Source: Salinisphaera sp. T31B1
GTDB taxonomy: Bacteria; Pseudomonadota; Gammaproteobacteria; Nevskiales; Salinisphaeraceae
Assembly (NCBI RefSeq): GCF_040361275.1
Contig: NZ_APNH01000004.1
Coordinates: forward strand, 372,001 to 436,000
DNA length: 64,000 nucleotides
Direction of reading: 5' to 3'
Shown: positions 55,223 to 63,805 of the stretch, one piece after another
How positions within the stretch are numbered: position 1 is the first letter of the stretch
Layout: every line of letters starts with the position of its first letter
The notes under the pieces: generated by a model
Database searches by the model: none
Told to the model about the DNA's origin: nothing
What the model saw: the letters and a program-made list of their open reading frames with translations, nothing else
Translations under genes and position numbers: made by a program

Positions 55223-57433
55223 TTGGCTATTTCAGCTACCGACGCGACGGCGCAGCCGGATACACACTCTGAAGACAAGGAGATCGATCTCCGCGAATAC
55301 ATCGGGGTAGTGTTAGAGGGCTGGCCCTGGATTTTGGCGCTGGCGTTGTTGGGGTTGATCGCTGCAAGCTACCTTGCCTGGAAAACGGCACCCGTTTATC
55401 AGGCCACATCACTCATGCGGGTAGAGCAAGGCCAGAACATGGCGCCCCAGGCGTTCATGGAGCAGCAGATTAATTCTGGTGGGAATATCAAAGCCGTCAG
55501 CGCGGAGGCAACAGTACTGCAATCGCGCTCCGTCGTGGGTGACGCGGTCGACGACCTGCATCTGAGAGTTCGGGCCAAGCCGAGTTACTTTCCCGTTATC
55601 GGCGAGCCTATCGCTCGTTTCGTAACCGCGAACATGACCGGCACATTAAACGTGCCGTTTTTCGGGAGGTATGCCTGGGGTAACGAATCGGTCAACGTCA
55701 GCCGAATGCAACTCCCGGACAATATTCAGGCCGCGAAATTCAGCCTCGTCGCAGGCGAAAACGGCGCTTACCGGCTGCTGGACGACCAGGGCCAACCCGT
55801 TTTGGATGGCCAGGTTGGATCCACCGCGTCCGGGACTCTGCCGGGCGGTGCAGCGATCAAGCTATTCGTGGCATCACTGAAGGCGAAGCCGGGCACGTAC
55901 TTTGATGTGAGCTACGTGCCCAAGCCCGCGGCCATCGCGGGCGTCCAGAGCCGTATTCATATCGAAGAGAGGCCTGCCGGGTCGGGATTGTTGAGCCTAC
56001 GTTATACGGGGTCATCGCCCGCCGAGGCGCAGCGCCAGTTGGACGCTATCATGGCAGCGTACCTTCAGATGAACGTTGAGAAGCAGTCTGAGCAGGCCCA
56101 GCGGCGTCTCGAGTTTTTGAAAGAGCAGCTTCCCGAGATTCGGGCAGAGCGAGACGCTGCGGAAAAGAAGCTCCGCGACTACCAGACCGAAAGCGGCACG
56201 CTGGACCTGAGCGCCGAGGCGCAGTCGATTCTTCAACGCATGACCAATATCGACCAACAGGTAGCCCAAACAGAATTGGAACGTCAGGAGCTGTTGCAAG
56301 AGTTCACTAATCGCGCTCCGCAGGTCCAAGCGGCGAACGACAAGCGGGCCAGCCTGGTCCAGCAACGCAAAGAGCTTGAAGCGCAGTTGAAGAAGCTACC
56401 TAAAGCGGAATCGAAGCTGTTGGAGTTTCGTCGGGACGTCGAAGTAAATGACGTGCTCTATACACAACTGCTCAACACGTCGCAGGGGCTGGAGATTTCC
56501 AAAGCCGGCATTACGGGCGTCACCCATATCGTTGACGCCGCTTATGCGCCCTCGGGCAAAGTCGCGCCAAAGCGTGTTGTATGGGCGTTAATGGGAATTG
56601 CGCTCGGTATTGTTATGGCGATTCTGCTGAGTATCCTGCGAGCGGCGTTGCGTGCCACGCTGGATAACCCCGAGGACATCGAATCGCGGTTTGGGCTGCC
56701 GGTGTATGCCACGGTACCCTTTTCTGCCAAAGCTGCAAAAAAACAGCGCCGCAATAGCTTCCAACTTCTGGCGACGCAAGAGCCAGACGAGCCAGCGGTA
56801 GAAAGTATCCGTAGCCTCAGAACAAGTTTGCAGTTCGCCATGTTGGAGGGCGACACAAAGTTCATCGCTATCACGGGCCCCACACCCGGCTGCGGCAAGA
56901 GCTTCATTTCGTCGAACACCGCGGCTCTGATTGCCGATACCGGCAAACGTGTGCTGCTTATCGATGCCGATATGCGTCGTGGCCAGCTCGCCCGAAGCTT
57001 GGATCTTCAGCGACGGCCGGGTTTTTCCGAAGTGCTTGCGGGTGAGAAGAATGCATTCGACGTCATCCAGCAAACGCCCGTATCCAACATGGATTTTATG
57101 AGTGCCGGAAACCGCCCTCCTAATCCAGCGGAGTTGCTCATAGCCAAGAATTTCGAAGTGCTCAAAACCGACGTAGCAGCGCGGTACGACTATGTTATCT
57201 ATGACCTGCCGCCGGTCCTGAACGTCACGGATGCGAGCATCGTCGCCCGCAAAGTGGCGGCGACATTCCTTGTCGTGCGGAGCGAACATAGCTCCGGCTC
57301 CGAAGTGGAGCAGGCCATTCGGCGCTTGCAGCGTGACGGTATCAAAGTCGCAGGAGCCATCTTCAACGGTTTGAAAGTTAATCGCCTCCGGTACGGACGG
57401 GGTCGTTACAGTCACTATTCCTACAGGTATTAG
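55223..57433 (+). CDS. wzc: Polysaccharide co-polymerase and tyrosine autokinase, Wzc-type
   Basis: This 736-residue inner-membrane protein controls polysaccharide chain length and export. A Wzz domain has transmembrane segments near 33-52 and 452-475 with a long periplasmic coiled region between (about 270-400). The BY-kinase domain follows: Walker A GPTPGCGKS at 552-560, Walker A' LLIDADMRRG, Walker B YVIYDLPPV. A C-terminal tyrosine cluster (YGRGRYSHYSYRY) is the autophosphorylation tail, the target of the Wzb phosphatase. The start is a TTG at 55223 after GACGGG; no ATG or GTG is closer to the conserved sequence. Confidence 0.94.
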   Translation: MAISATDATAQPDTHSEDKEIDLREYIGVVLEGWPWILALALLGLIAASYLAWKTAPVYQATSLMRVEQGQNMAPQAFMEQQINSGGNIKAVSAEATVLQSRSVVGDAVDDLHLRVRAKPSYFPVIGEPIARFVTANMTGTLNVPFFGRYAWGNESVNVSRMQLPDNIQAAKFSLVAGENGAYRLLDDQGQPVLDGQVGSTASGTLPGGAAIKLFVASLKAKPGTYFDVSYVPKPAAIAGVQSRIHIEERPAGSGLLSLRYTGSSPAEAQRQLDAIMAAYLQMNVEKQSEQAQRRLEFLKEQLPEIRAERDAAEKKLRDYQTESGTLDLSAEAQSILQRMTNIDQQVAQTELERQELLQEFTNRAPQVQAANDKRASLVQQRKELEAQLKKLPKAESKLLEFRRDVEVNDVLYTQLLNTSQGLEISKAGITGVTHIVDAAYAPSGKVAPKRVVWALMGIALGIVMAILLSILRAALRATLDNPEDIESRFGLPVYATVPFSAKAAKKQRRNSFQLLATQEPDEPAVESIRSLRTSLQFAMLEGDTKFIAITGPTPGCGKSFISSNTAALIADTGKRVLLIDADMRRGQLARSLDLQRRPGFSEVLAGEKNAFDVIQQTPVSNMDFMSAGNRPPNPAELLIAKNFEVLKTDVAARYDYVIYDLPPVLNVTDASIVARKVAATFLVVRSEHSSGSEVEQAIRRLQRDGIKVAGAIFNGLKVNRLRYGRGRYSHYSYRY

Positions 57434-57506
57434 GGTTGTCGAAGAAATCAAACGCCATCTGTAACTAACCGATCATCCAGACTCCGCAAACCCGATCCGA
57501 GGCCTA

Positions 57507-59321
57507 ATGCTCCACTCCGTCCGTCAAATGCTAGCGTTGTTCTCGCCCGCCGAGCGCGTACGCTTTATCGGTGTAGTCTTTGCAATGCTAGCGATGGGGT
57601 TATTACAGATGGTGGGGGTGGGCGTCGTGCTTCCGTTCGTTTCGCTTCTGTCCAATCCTTCCAGCGTCGAGCAGAATGCCTGGCTAGCCTGGTCGTATTC
57701 GTTGTTCGGTTTCAATTCAGTCAATGGTTTCCTGATTTTTATTGGCTCCGTGCTATTTTTCGTTTTGGTTGCCACTAATGTATTTACGGCGATCACAATA
57801 TGGCTTATGACGCGATTCGCCTGGGGCGTGCAGAACCGCATTTCCACGCGCTTACTATCAGGTTATCTATACCAGCCGTACGAGGCGTTCCTTAATAGAA
57901 ATTCCGCGGATATTGGTAAGAATATCCTTATTGAGTCGCAGCAATTCGCCAGCGGCGTGCTTATGCCGGCATTACGTGCGCTGGCATTCGGAATCACGGT
58001 TCTTATGATTGTCGGCTTCTTGCTGTGGCTTCAGCCACTTTTAGCCTGTGCCGCCGCGGCCGTATTTATCTGTGCTTACTTGCTGGTTTACCTCACCGTT
58101 CGGCGGAGACTGCTTCGTATCGGTTCGGCGCGTATGACTGCCAATACCGAGCGCTTCAAGGCGGTGAGCGAAGCGTTCGGGAGCGTCAAGGAGGTCAAGG
58201 TTACGGGACGGGAAAACGCGTTTTTGGACCGTTACAGACCGTCCGCTACGGTATTCGCCACCAGCATGGCGCAAAGTCAGGTGTTGGCCCAAGTGCCGAA
58301 GTTCGTCGTCGAGGGATTGGCTTTCGGGCTCGTCATGGCGTCGATGCTTTATCTCCTGTCGGCCGGCGGTGGGGTGCAACAGGCTTTGCCTGTGGCCAGC
58401 GTGTTCGTTCTCGCAGGCTATCGTTTGTTGCCCGCACTGCAGAACGTGTATCAGGGTTTTGCGCAGTGGCGCTTCAACCAATCGGTCATCGATGCGCTGG
58501 TCAAGGACTTGACTGCCCATGGCGCATCGTCCGAGCACGAGAGAGCGAGCACCGACGAACTATCTGAAGACAGTCCTTCTCGAATGCAATTCGACAACAG
58601 CATCGAGCTCAGGCACGTGACTTATCGCTATCCGCAAGCGGCAGGCGCCTCGTTAAAAGACATCTCGATTCGAATTTCCAAAAATAGTTTCGTTGCCCTC
58701 ACAGGCGCGACCGGTGCCGGTAAGACGACACTTGCGGATATTCTGCTTGGCCTGCTAGAGCCCAGTGAAGGATCGATGTTGGTTGATGGCCGGGAAGTCG
58801 ACCGGCACTCGCGACGTGAGTGGCAGCTAAACCTTGGCTACGTTCCTCAAGATATCTATCTCACCGACAGTACGATTGCCAGCAATATCGCGTATGGTCT
58901 CGACCCGAAAATCATCGATTATCAAGCAATTAAAAAGGCGGCGCGAATCGCCAATATCGATCGATTCATTGAAGATAATTTACCGCAAGGTTATGAAACG
59001 ATTGTGGGCGAGCGCGGGGTTCGTTTGTCCGGTGGTCAAAGGCAACGGATTGGTATAGCCCGTGCGCTGTATTACGATCCCGACGTTATCGTGTTAGACG
59101 AGGCGACGTCTGCACTAGATAATGAAACGGAGCGGCGTATCGTCAACGAACTGGACGCAATGCGCGGCGGCCGGACCCTCATCGTAATTGCCCACCGACT
59201 CACCACAGTGCAGAAATGTCACAAAGTTTTCATGCTGGAAGATGGGCATTTGGCTGCCGAAGGTTCCTACGATGAAGTTGTGATGGGTAACAGTGGATCT
59301 GCCAACGTGGCGGGCGCTTGA
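57507..59321 (+). CDS. ABC exporter (fused membrane and ATPase domains), PglK/MsbA-like
   Basis: This is a 604-residue half-transporter. The N-terminal membrane domain (about 1-320) has six predicted helices. The nucleotide-binding domain shows Walker A LTGATGAGKTT, the Q-loop in LGYVPQDIYLTDSTI, the signature RLSGGQRQRIGIARAL, and Walker B VIVLDEATSALD. The whole resembles lipid-linked oligosaccharide flippases such as PglK, so it probably flips undecaprenyl-linked repeat units here in place of a Wzx flippase. The DNA is less GC-rich than upstream. A 250-bp gap with TATACATAAT-like sequence (59458-59467) follows. Confidence 0.9.
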   Translation: MLHSVRQMLALFSPAERVRFIGVVFAMLAMGLLQMVGVGVVLPFVSLLSNPSSVEQNAWLAWSYSLFGFNSVNGFLIFIGSVLFFVLVATNVFTAITIWLMTRFAWGVQNRISTRLLSGYLYQPYEAFLNRNSADIGKNILIESQQFASGVLMPALRALAFGITVLMIVGFLLWLQPLLACAAAAVFICAYLLVYLTVRRRLLRIGSARMTANTERFKAVSEAFGSVKEVKVTGRENAFLDRYRPSATVFATSMAQSQVLAQVPKFVVEGLAFGLVMASMLYLLSAGGGVQQALPVASVFVLAGYRLLPALQNVYQGFAQWRFNQSVIDALVKDLTAHGASSEHERASTDELSEDSPSRMQFDNSIELRHVTYRYPQAAGASLKDISIRISKNSFVALTGATGAGKTTLADILLGLLEPSEGSMLVDGREVDRHSRREWQLNLGYVPQDIYLTDSTIASNIAYGLDPKIIDYQAIKKAARIANIDRFIEDNLPQGYETIVGERGVRLSGGQRQRIGIARALYYDPDVIVLDEATSALDNETERRIVNELDAMRGGRTLIVIAHRLTTVQKCHKVFMLEDGHLAAEGSYDEVVMGNSGSANVAGA

Positions 59322-59570
59322 ACGCGGCATCCAAGGCTATTGCGCCGTGCCTTTCGGCTAAGAAGTTCTAAGGTTATTGCGTTTGAAGTAGGGTAGTTGT
59401 TTCCAGTGAGGCGTGCGGAAACGTGGATTTGAATCGCTGAAAAGTCTCGGCAACCCTTATACATAATGCAATATGTGACCGTTAAGATATGGCGGTATAC
59501 CCCATCCAAGCATTACGTCAAAAATCGGATGGTATTCGCATCATGAAACGGCTTTCGTGAGAAGGTGCTA

Positions 59571-60830
59571 GTGACTAACCAAGAAAGGCTCTCAGTTAAG
59601 AAATCCACCCTGCGCGGCGCTGTAGAACTTTCCGGGGCGAAAAATAGCGCGCTTCGTCTACTGGCTGCAAGTATCTTGACGCAAGAGGCTGTTGTTCTAG
59701 AGAATTACCCGCAGCCGCTGCTCGATGCGCAAGTGCACGTAGATATGCTGAATAAGCTCGGCAAAACAACGAATTTCTTCGGCGATTCTGGCGTTCGGAT
59801 CAGTGAATGCAGTGGGCTCAGTAGCAACCTTGAATGGGACGGACGTTCGATTCGCAATACGCTTCTTATCTTGGGAGCGCTTACAGCACGATTCGGCTAT
59901 GGGCGCGTTCCATTGCCGGGTGGTTGCAAGTTAGGTGAGCGTAAATACGACTTACATGTGTATGTTCTTCAAACACTGGGCGCGCGAGTATGGGAAGAGG
60001 GCGAATATCTGTGTGCAGAGGCACCCGGCGGGTTGGTTGGCGCAGAGATTTTCTTGCCATTTCGATCCACCGGCGCGACTGAGAACGCGATTCTCGCTGG
60101 TGCGCTTGCAAGGGGGCTTACTCGGATCTGGAATCCGCATGTGCGACCGGAGATTTTGGACCTGATTGAACTGCTGCGTGGTATGGGTGCCCAGATTGCT
60201 GTCTTCGGCCAGCAGCACATTGAGATAAAAGGTGTTGAGGGTCTCCGCGGTGTGCAGCACAGGGTGATCCCGGATAACATGGAGGCGATAACTTGGCTTG
60301 CGGCCGGCGCCATTACCGGCGGGGACGTGGAGATCAAAAATTTCCCGTACGGCGATCTCGAGGTCGTGCTTGCGCATCTCAGGGCGGCGGGCGCCAAGTT
60401 ATATCGCGGAGAAGACTCGCTGATCGTTCGCGGCGAAGCTTGCTATCCGCTGGAAGTGAGCACGGGTCCGCATCCTGGAATCAACTCAGACGTGCAGCCG
60501 ATACTAGCCGCTTGGGCTGCGAGTGCGTGGGGAGAGTCGCGTATCGTGGATCTCCGGTTTCCTGGCCGCTATGGTTACGCGGCAGAAATGGGCCGGATGG
60601 GTTTGCAGTACGAAGTTGATGGCGACATGCTCAAGATACATGGTAACGGAGGCGTTCTGACCGGGGCGCAGGTCCGGGCGATCGATCTGAGAGCTGGAGC
60701 CGCCCTTGTTCTGTGTGGTCTGATGGCGGATGGCGAAACGATTATCGACGATGCGTGGCAGGTATCCCGTGGATATGTCGGTTTTGCCGATAAGTTGAAG
60801 GCGCTCGGAGCGGATGTTGCGTTTGTCTAG
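59571..60830 (+). CDS. MurA-like UDP-N-acetylglucosamine 1-carboxyvinyltransferase paralogue in a polysaccharide locus
   Basis: This 419-residue enzyme of the EPSP synthase fold is related to MurA, which adds enolpyruvate from PEP to the 3-OH of UDP-GlcNAc. All the key residues are present: Lys24-Asn25 in LSGAKNSAL (E. coli Lys22-Asn23), Cys119 in PLPGGCKLGERKYD (Cys115), Arg124 (Arg120) and Asp307 in NSDVQP (Asp305). It should therefore be active. The start is GTG 59571 with GAGAAGG upstream; GTG 59565 is too close to that site. It overlaps the MurB-like gene by 17 bases. Placement among export and glycosyltransferase genes argues for a second copy devoted to a polysaccharide sugar, though the housekeeping murA cannot be seen here. 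Confidence 0.85.
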   Translation: MTNQERLSVKKSTLRGAVELSGAKNSALRLLAASILTQEAVVLENYPQPLLDAQVHVDMLNKLGKTTNFFGDSGVRISECSGLSSNLEWDGRSIRNTLLILGALTARFGYGRVPLPGGCKLGERKYDLHVYVLQTLGARVWEEGEYLCAEAPGGLVGAEIFLPFRSTGATENAILAGALARGLTRIWNPHVRPEILDLIELLRGMGAQIAVFGQQHIEIKGVEGLRGVQHRVIPDNMEAITWLAAGAITGGDVEIKNFPYGDLEVVLAHLRAAGAKLYRGEDSLIVRGEACYPLEVSTGPHPGINSDVQPILAAWAASAWGESRIVDLRFPGRYGYAAEMGRMGLQYEVDGDMLKIHGNGGVLTGAQVRAIDLRAGAALVLCGLMADGETIIDDAWQVSRGYVGFADKLKALGADVAFV

Positions 60831-61794
60831 TATTTCGGCAAAGGCGTCGATCGCGGGAGAACTGCGCCGTCTGCTGCCGGGCGCTGTGTCGCGTGATGTG
60901 CCGTTGTCTTGGATCAGTAGGTGGCAAATTGGCGGTACGGCTGACGTTGTTGTTCGTCCGAGAAGTATTGATGAGCTGAGTAAGGTTCGTGCATGGATCT
61001 CTGGGCACGGTCTTGCTCATATGGTTATTGGCGAGACGAGCAACCTGTTATTCGCCGATGAAGGATTGCACGTTATTTGTGTGCAAATGGGTTCGGATTT
61101 CGCTGATGTAAATATCGAGGGGCGCCGGGTCGAAGCGCAGGCGGGTGCATGGGTGCCGGGGTTCGCGCGCAGGACCATGCAAGCGGGGTTAACGGGCGCC
61201 GAACACATTGCCGGTATCCCTGGCGCTCTGGGCGGACTGGTCTGCATGAACGGCGGCAGCCAGCGAAAGGGTATCGGCAGTTCTATAGTGCAAGTGCTCA
61301 GCGTCGACCGGGCCGGTCATTGTGTGACGCGAACCCGCAATGAATGTGAATTCGGCTATCGAAAATCGGTTTTTCAGGAGAACGGCGAGGTCATTGCGCG
61401 CGCAACTTTCGAATTCGACCAAGCTCAGGACCGAGCGGGCGTTCGTCGCGAGATGCTAAGAATACTGAGTACCCGTCGCAAAAAATTCCCGCGAAAGCAG
61501 CCGAATTGCGGCTCAGTATTCAAAAGTGACCCAGCGATGTATGAGGACTACGGGCCCCCCGGCGAAATCATAGAATCCCTTGGGTGGAAAGGTGTCCGAG
61601 TCGGCGGCGCGCAAGTCTCCAACGACCATGCCAATTTCATTATTAATACTGGGTCGGCAACCTCTAAAGACGTGTTGACACTAATTTCCCGTATCCGGGC
61701 GAACGTATTTTCGGAAACAGGTTACGAGATGGTTCCGGAAGTCCTGTTTGTTGACAGTTCTGGTCGCATCACTCCGGCGACGGCGGAAGGCTAG
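60814..61794 (+). CDS. MurB-like UDP-N-acetylenolpyruvoylglucosamine reductase paralogue
   Basis: This 326-residue FAD enzyme is related to MurB, which reduces the enolpyruvyl ether to a lactyl ether with NADPH. SRWQIGGTADVVV and MVIGETSNLLF are the FAD-binding segments; GIPGALGGLVCMNGGS follows. GYRKSVF, the proton-donor Ser234 in NCGSVFKSDP and Glu309 in PEVLF are all kept. The compact form, without the extra Tyr loop region, resembles type II MurB. ATG 60814 lies inside the end of the MurA-like gene, so the two are translated together and probably act in sequence to make a UDP-muramic-type sugar. Confidence 0.85.
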   Translation: MLRLSSISAKASIAGELRRLLPGAVSRDVPLSWISRWQIGGTADVVVRPRSIDELSKVRAWISGHGLAHMVIGETSNLLFADEGLHVICVQMGSDFADVNIEGRRVEAQAGAWVPGFARRTMQAGLTGAEHIAGIPGALGGLVCMNGGSQRKGIGSSIVQVLSVDRAGHCVTRTRNECEFGYRKSVFQENGEVIARATFEFDQAQDRAGVRREMLRILSTRRKKFPRKQPNCGSVFKSDPAMYEDYGPPGEIIESLGWKGVRVGGAQVSNDHANFIINTGSATSKDVLTLISRIRANVFSETGYEMVPEVLFVDSSGRITPATAEG

Positions 61795-61834
61795 TGGTTC
61801 TCACGAACTATATGGCGCCGTGCGGATCGTGAAT

Positions 61835-62884
61835 ATGAAAGCCAGCGAAGCTGGAATCCCACGTGTCAGTGTTGTCTGTGCCTGGTACAACCGTGCCGAC
61901 TATCTGACCGATACGATGGAATCGCTGCTAGCGCAGACGTTTACAGACTATGAAATCATACTGATAAACGACGGGAGTACTGATCCGCGGGTAAGGCGGT
62001 TGCTGCAAGGCTACGCCGTAGACTCTCGGGTTCTCGTGCACTCGATTCAGAACAGCGGTTTCGTCAAGGCAATTAGCTATGGTGTGAGCTTAGCTCGCGC
62101 TCCCATTATCGCAATACAAGGCGCCGGCGACGTGTCGTTTCCAGAGCGGCTCGCCAAGCAATACAAGCTGCTGAAATCTGACGCGCGGCTCGCCGGAGTG
62201 ATTTGTCACGTGCGTAGTCGAACGATCGGGGAAGGGAACGACGGTTCCAGCCACGTTATCAATGACCAGCCCGACCGTTTTTATCACAGCGACCTAATGC
62301 AGCGACGAAATTTCATCACGCACGGCGAGATGATGTTCCGAAAAGATATATACGACCGAGTGGGTGGGTATCGCGTTCCGTTCACGTTCGCTCAAGATCG
62401 TGATCTGTGGTTGCGGATGTCTCAGCATGGCGACTTCGCCACCTGCCCCGAAGTATTATACGAGCGACGAATCTTTGAAAATGGAGGTGTTGCAGCCGAT
62501 CTTCCGAAAATAATGTCACAACGAATTCTATCCGCCTTTGCTCGAGACTGCGCTCGACAACGGCAAATATTCGGTTTTGATTGGGTCGATATTTTCGGTG
62601 ATCAGGCGCCCCTGTTTCGTCCGCGTAGCAAGCTTATATCCAAGCGGTTAGCAGTATATTCTTTGGCCTGCCTGTTAAATAACGATATTCAAGGCTGTAA
62701 ACTATTTTCGAAGATGTCACGGAATGAATGCTTGACCCCATATTCGTTACTGGCACAAGCAGTAGTATTAGGTGCCAGCCACTCGTCAATGTGTAAAAGC
62801 ATTTTTCGATTGATGTTAAGTCGGACCAGTATTGCGCCTATTGACTGCCCAGCGGCTCTAAAAAATCTTATAAGTCGAAAATAA
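61835..62884 (+). CDS. Family 2 glycosyltransferase
   Basis: This 349-residue GT-A-fold glycosyltransferase would add a sugar to the lipid-linked repeat unit. PRVSVVCAWYNRADYLTDTMESLLAQTF and ILINDGSTD are the nucleotide-sugar-binding signatures. GGYRVPFTFAQDRDLWLRMSQHG carries the ED-like acceptor-side motif. The place usually held by the metal-binding DxD (as in DADD) reads QGAGDVSFPERL, so only the last Asp remains. The donor and acceptor sugars cannot be read from sequence. ATG 61835 is chosen; GTG 61829 is possible. The frame overlaps the MurB-like gene only through a shadow extension. Confidence 0.85.
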   Translation: MKASEAGIPRVSVVCAWYNRADYLTDTMESLLAQTFTDYEIILINDGSTDPRVRRLLQGYAVDSRVLVHSIQNSGFVKAISYGVSLARAPIIAIQGAGDVSFPERLAKQYKLLKSDARLAGVICHVRSRTIGEGNDGSSHVINDQPDRFYHSDLMQRRNFITHGEMMFRKDIYDRVGGYRVPFTFAQDRDLWLRMSQHGDFATCPEVLYERRIFENGGVAADLPKIMSQRILSAFARDCARQRQIFGFDWVDIFGDQAPLFRPRSKLISKRLAVYSLACLLNNDIQGCKLFSKMSRNECLTPYSLLAQAVVLGASHSSMCKSIFRLMLSRTSIAPIDCPAALKNLISRK

Positions 62885-63141
62885 CAACTTATATAGGAGG
62901 CGTCGGAATTCTTATATACGTTTTGCCGCGTCAGCATGCGCATTTTATAAGGTCAATCCCGAATGCGTTTTGTACATCTCCGAAACTAGTATCGGCTGAG
63001 TTTTCATTTAAGTCATTCAGGTCGAGACCGAAGTATTGCCGGTCGAATCGATTGTTTAGTATCGCTGAATCTATGGTAAGTCAACTTATGGGCGTAATAC
63101 GTGTGATCTCTATCTCAATTTGGGTTTAATATAGCAGCCCT
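62885..63141 (+). other. AT-rich intergenic stretch with an ORF lacking a normal start
   Basis: A perfect ribosome site AGGAGG (62895-62900) is followed at 7 bp by ATT in a frame open for 73 codons to a stop at 63127-63129; a TTG at 62923 is in the same frame. The product is basic and Ser/Arg-rich and matches nothing I know. It may be the tail of a decayed gene or chance. Confidence 0.3.
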
Positions 63142-63633
63142 ATGAGCACCTTACTTGGAGCGTTTAAACGTCACGCGCTAGGCGGTGTTTCGGCACGCCT
63201 TGACGTGTATCTTTTTTTGATTCGTTATTTTAGAAGAAAAAATAAATTAAATTTTGCTCGTTTTTTCAGTAAGCGGTTGGAAATAAAATATGGGTTGTTT
63301 GTTTCCGAGAGGGCGGAGATTGCGAGAACAGTCAAATTCCCTCATCCGACTGGAATAGTTATAGGTGATGGGGTTGTCATTGAGGATAATGTAGTAGTTT
63401 ATCAAAACGTGACAATAGGCGGCGCAAGAATAGGCGATTGGCAGAAAAATAATTATCCGAAAATACGTCGAAATACTGTGATCTTCGCGGGTGCCGCCGT
63501 TCTAGGTAACGTCGAAGTGGGGCGTGACTGTGTGGTTGGTACGCTTTCAGTGGTCCTTAAAAGTGTGCCAGCTTATTCGACCGCAGTTGGCATTCCAGCA
63601 AGGGTGATCGAATCAACGACGGGGACTCGGTGA
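63142..63633 (+). CDS. CysE-like hexapeptide-repeat acetyltransferase
   Basis: This 163-residue left-handed beta-helix acyltransferase is of the serine acetyltransferase type. KFPHPTGIVIGDGVVIEDNVVVYQNVTIGG is the catalytic and hexapeptide segment (quoted here in short pieces: the His is in FPHPTGI). AGAAVLGNVEVGRDCVVGTLSVVLKSVPAYSTAVGIPARVI continues the helix. It lacks the long N-terminal helical domain of true CysE, and such short forms in polysaccharide loci acetylate sugars. The gene is markedly AT-rich. Its reading frame stays open after the stop, for 54 more codons. Confidence 0.82.
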   Translation: MSTLLGAFKRHALGGVSARLDVYLFLIRYFRRKNKLNFARFFSKRLEIKYGLFVSERAEIARTVKFPHPTGIVIGDGVVIEDNVVVYQNVTIGGARIGDWQKNNYPKIRRNTVIFAGAAVLGNVEVGRDCVVGTLSVVLKSVPAYSTAVGIPARVIESTTGTR

Positions 63634-63798
63634 ACTAAATTACGGCGCGGAACGTTAATATTAAAAAAGTTCAAGATATATGTTGCGAAGGCGTCTAAAT
63701 TTTTCGGTTACAGGATCCTTTTAGATAATGTCGGCGATATCTCTAAAGGTATAGAAGAGTCGCGCATCCGGCTTCGAAATTTTAAGAAAGTAGAGTGA
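63634..63798 (+). pseudogene. Open frame directly after the acetyltransferase stop, possible remnant
   Basis: The frame of the acetyltransferase continues past its TGA (63631-63633) for 54 codons to another TGA at 63796-63798. From 63661 it reads LKKFKIYVAKASKFFGYRILLDN, which looks protein-like, but no ATG, GTG or TTG starts it. It may be a remnant of a gene that lost its start or a former C-terminal extension. I cannot name a family. Confidence 0.3.
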
Positions 63799-63805
63799 GC
63801 GTCTA

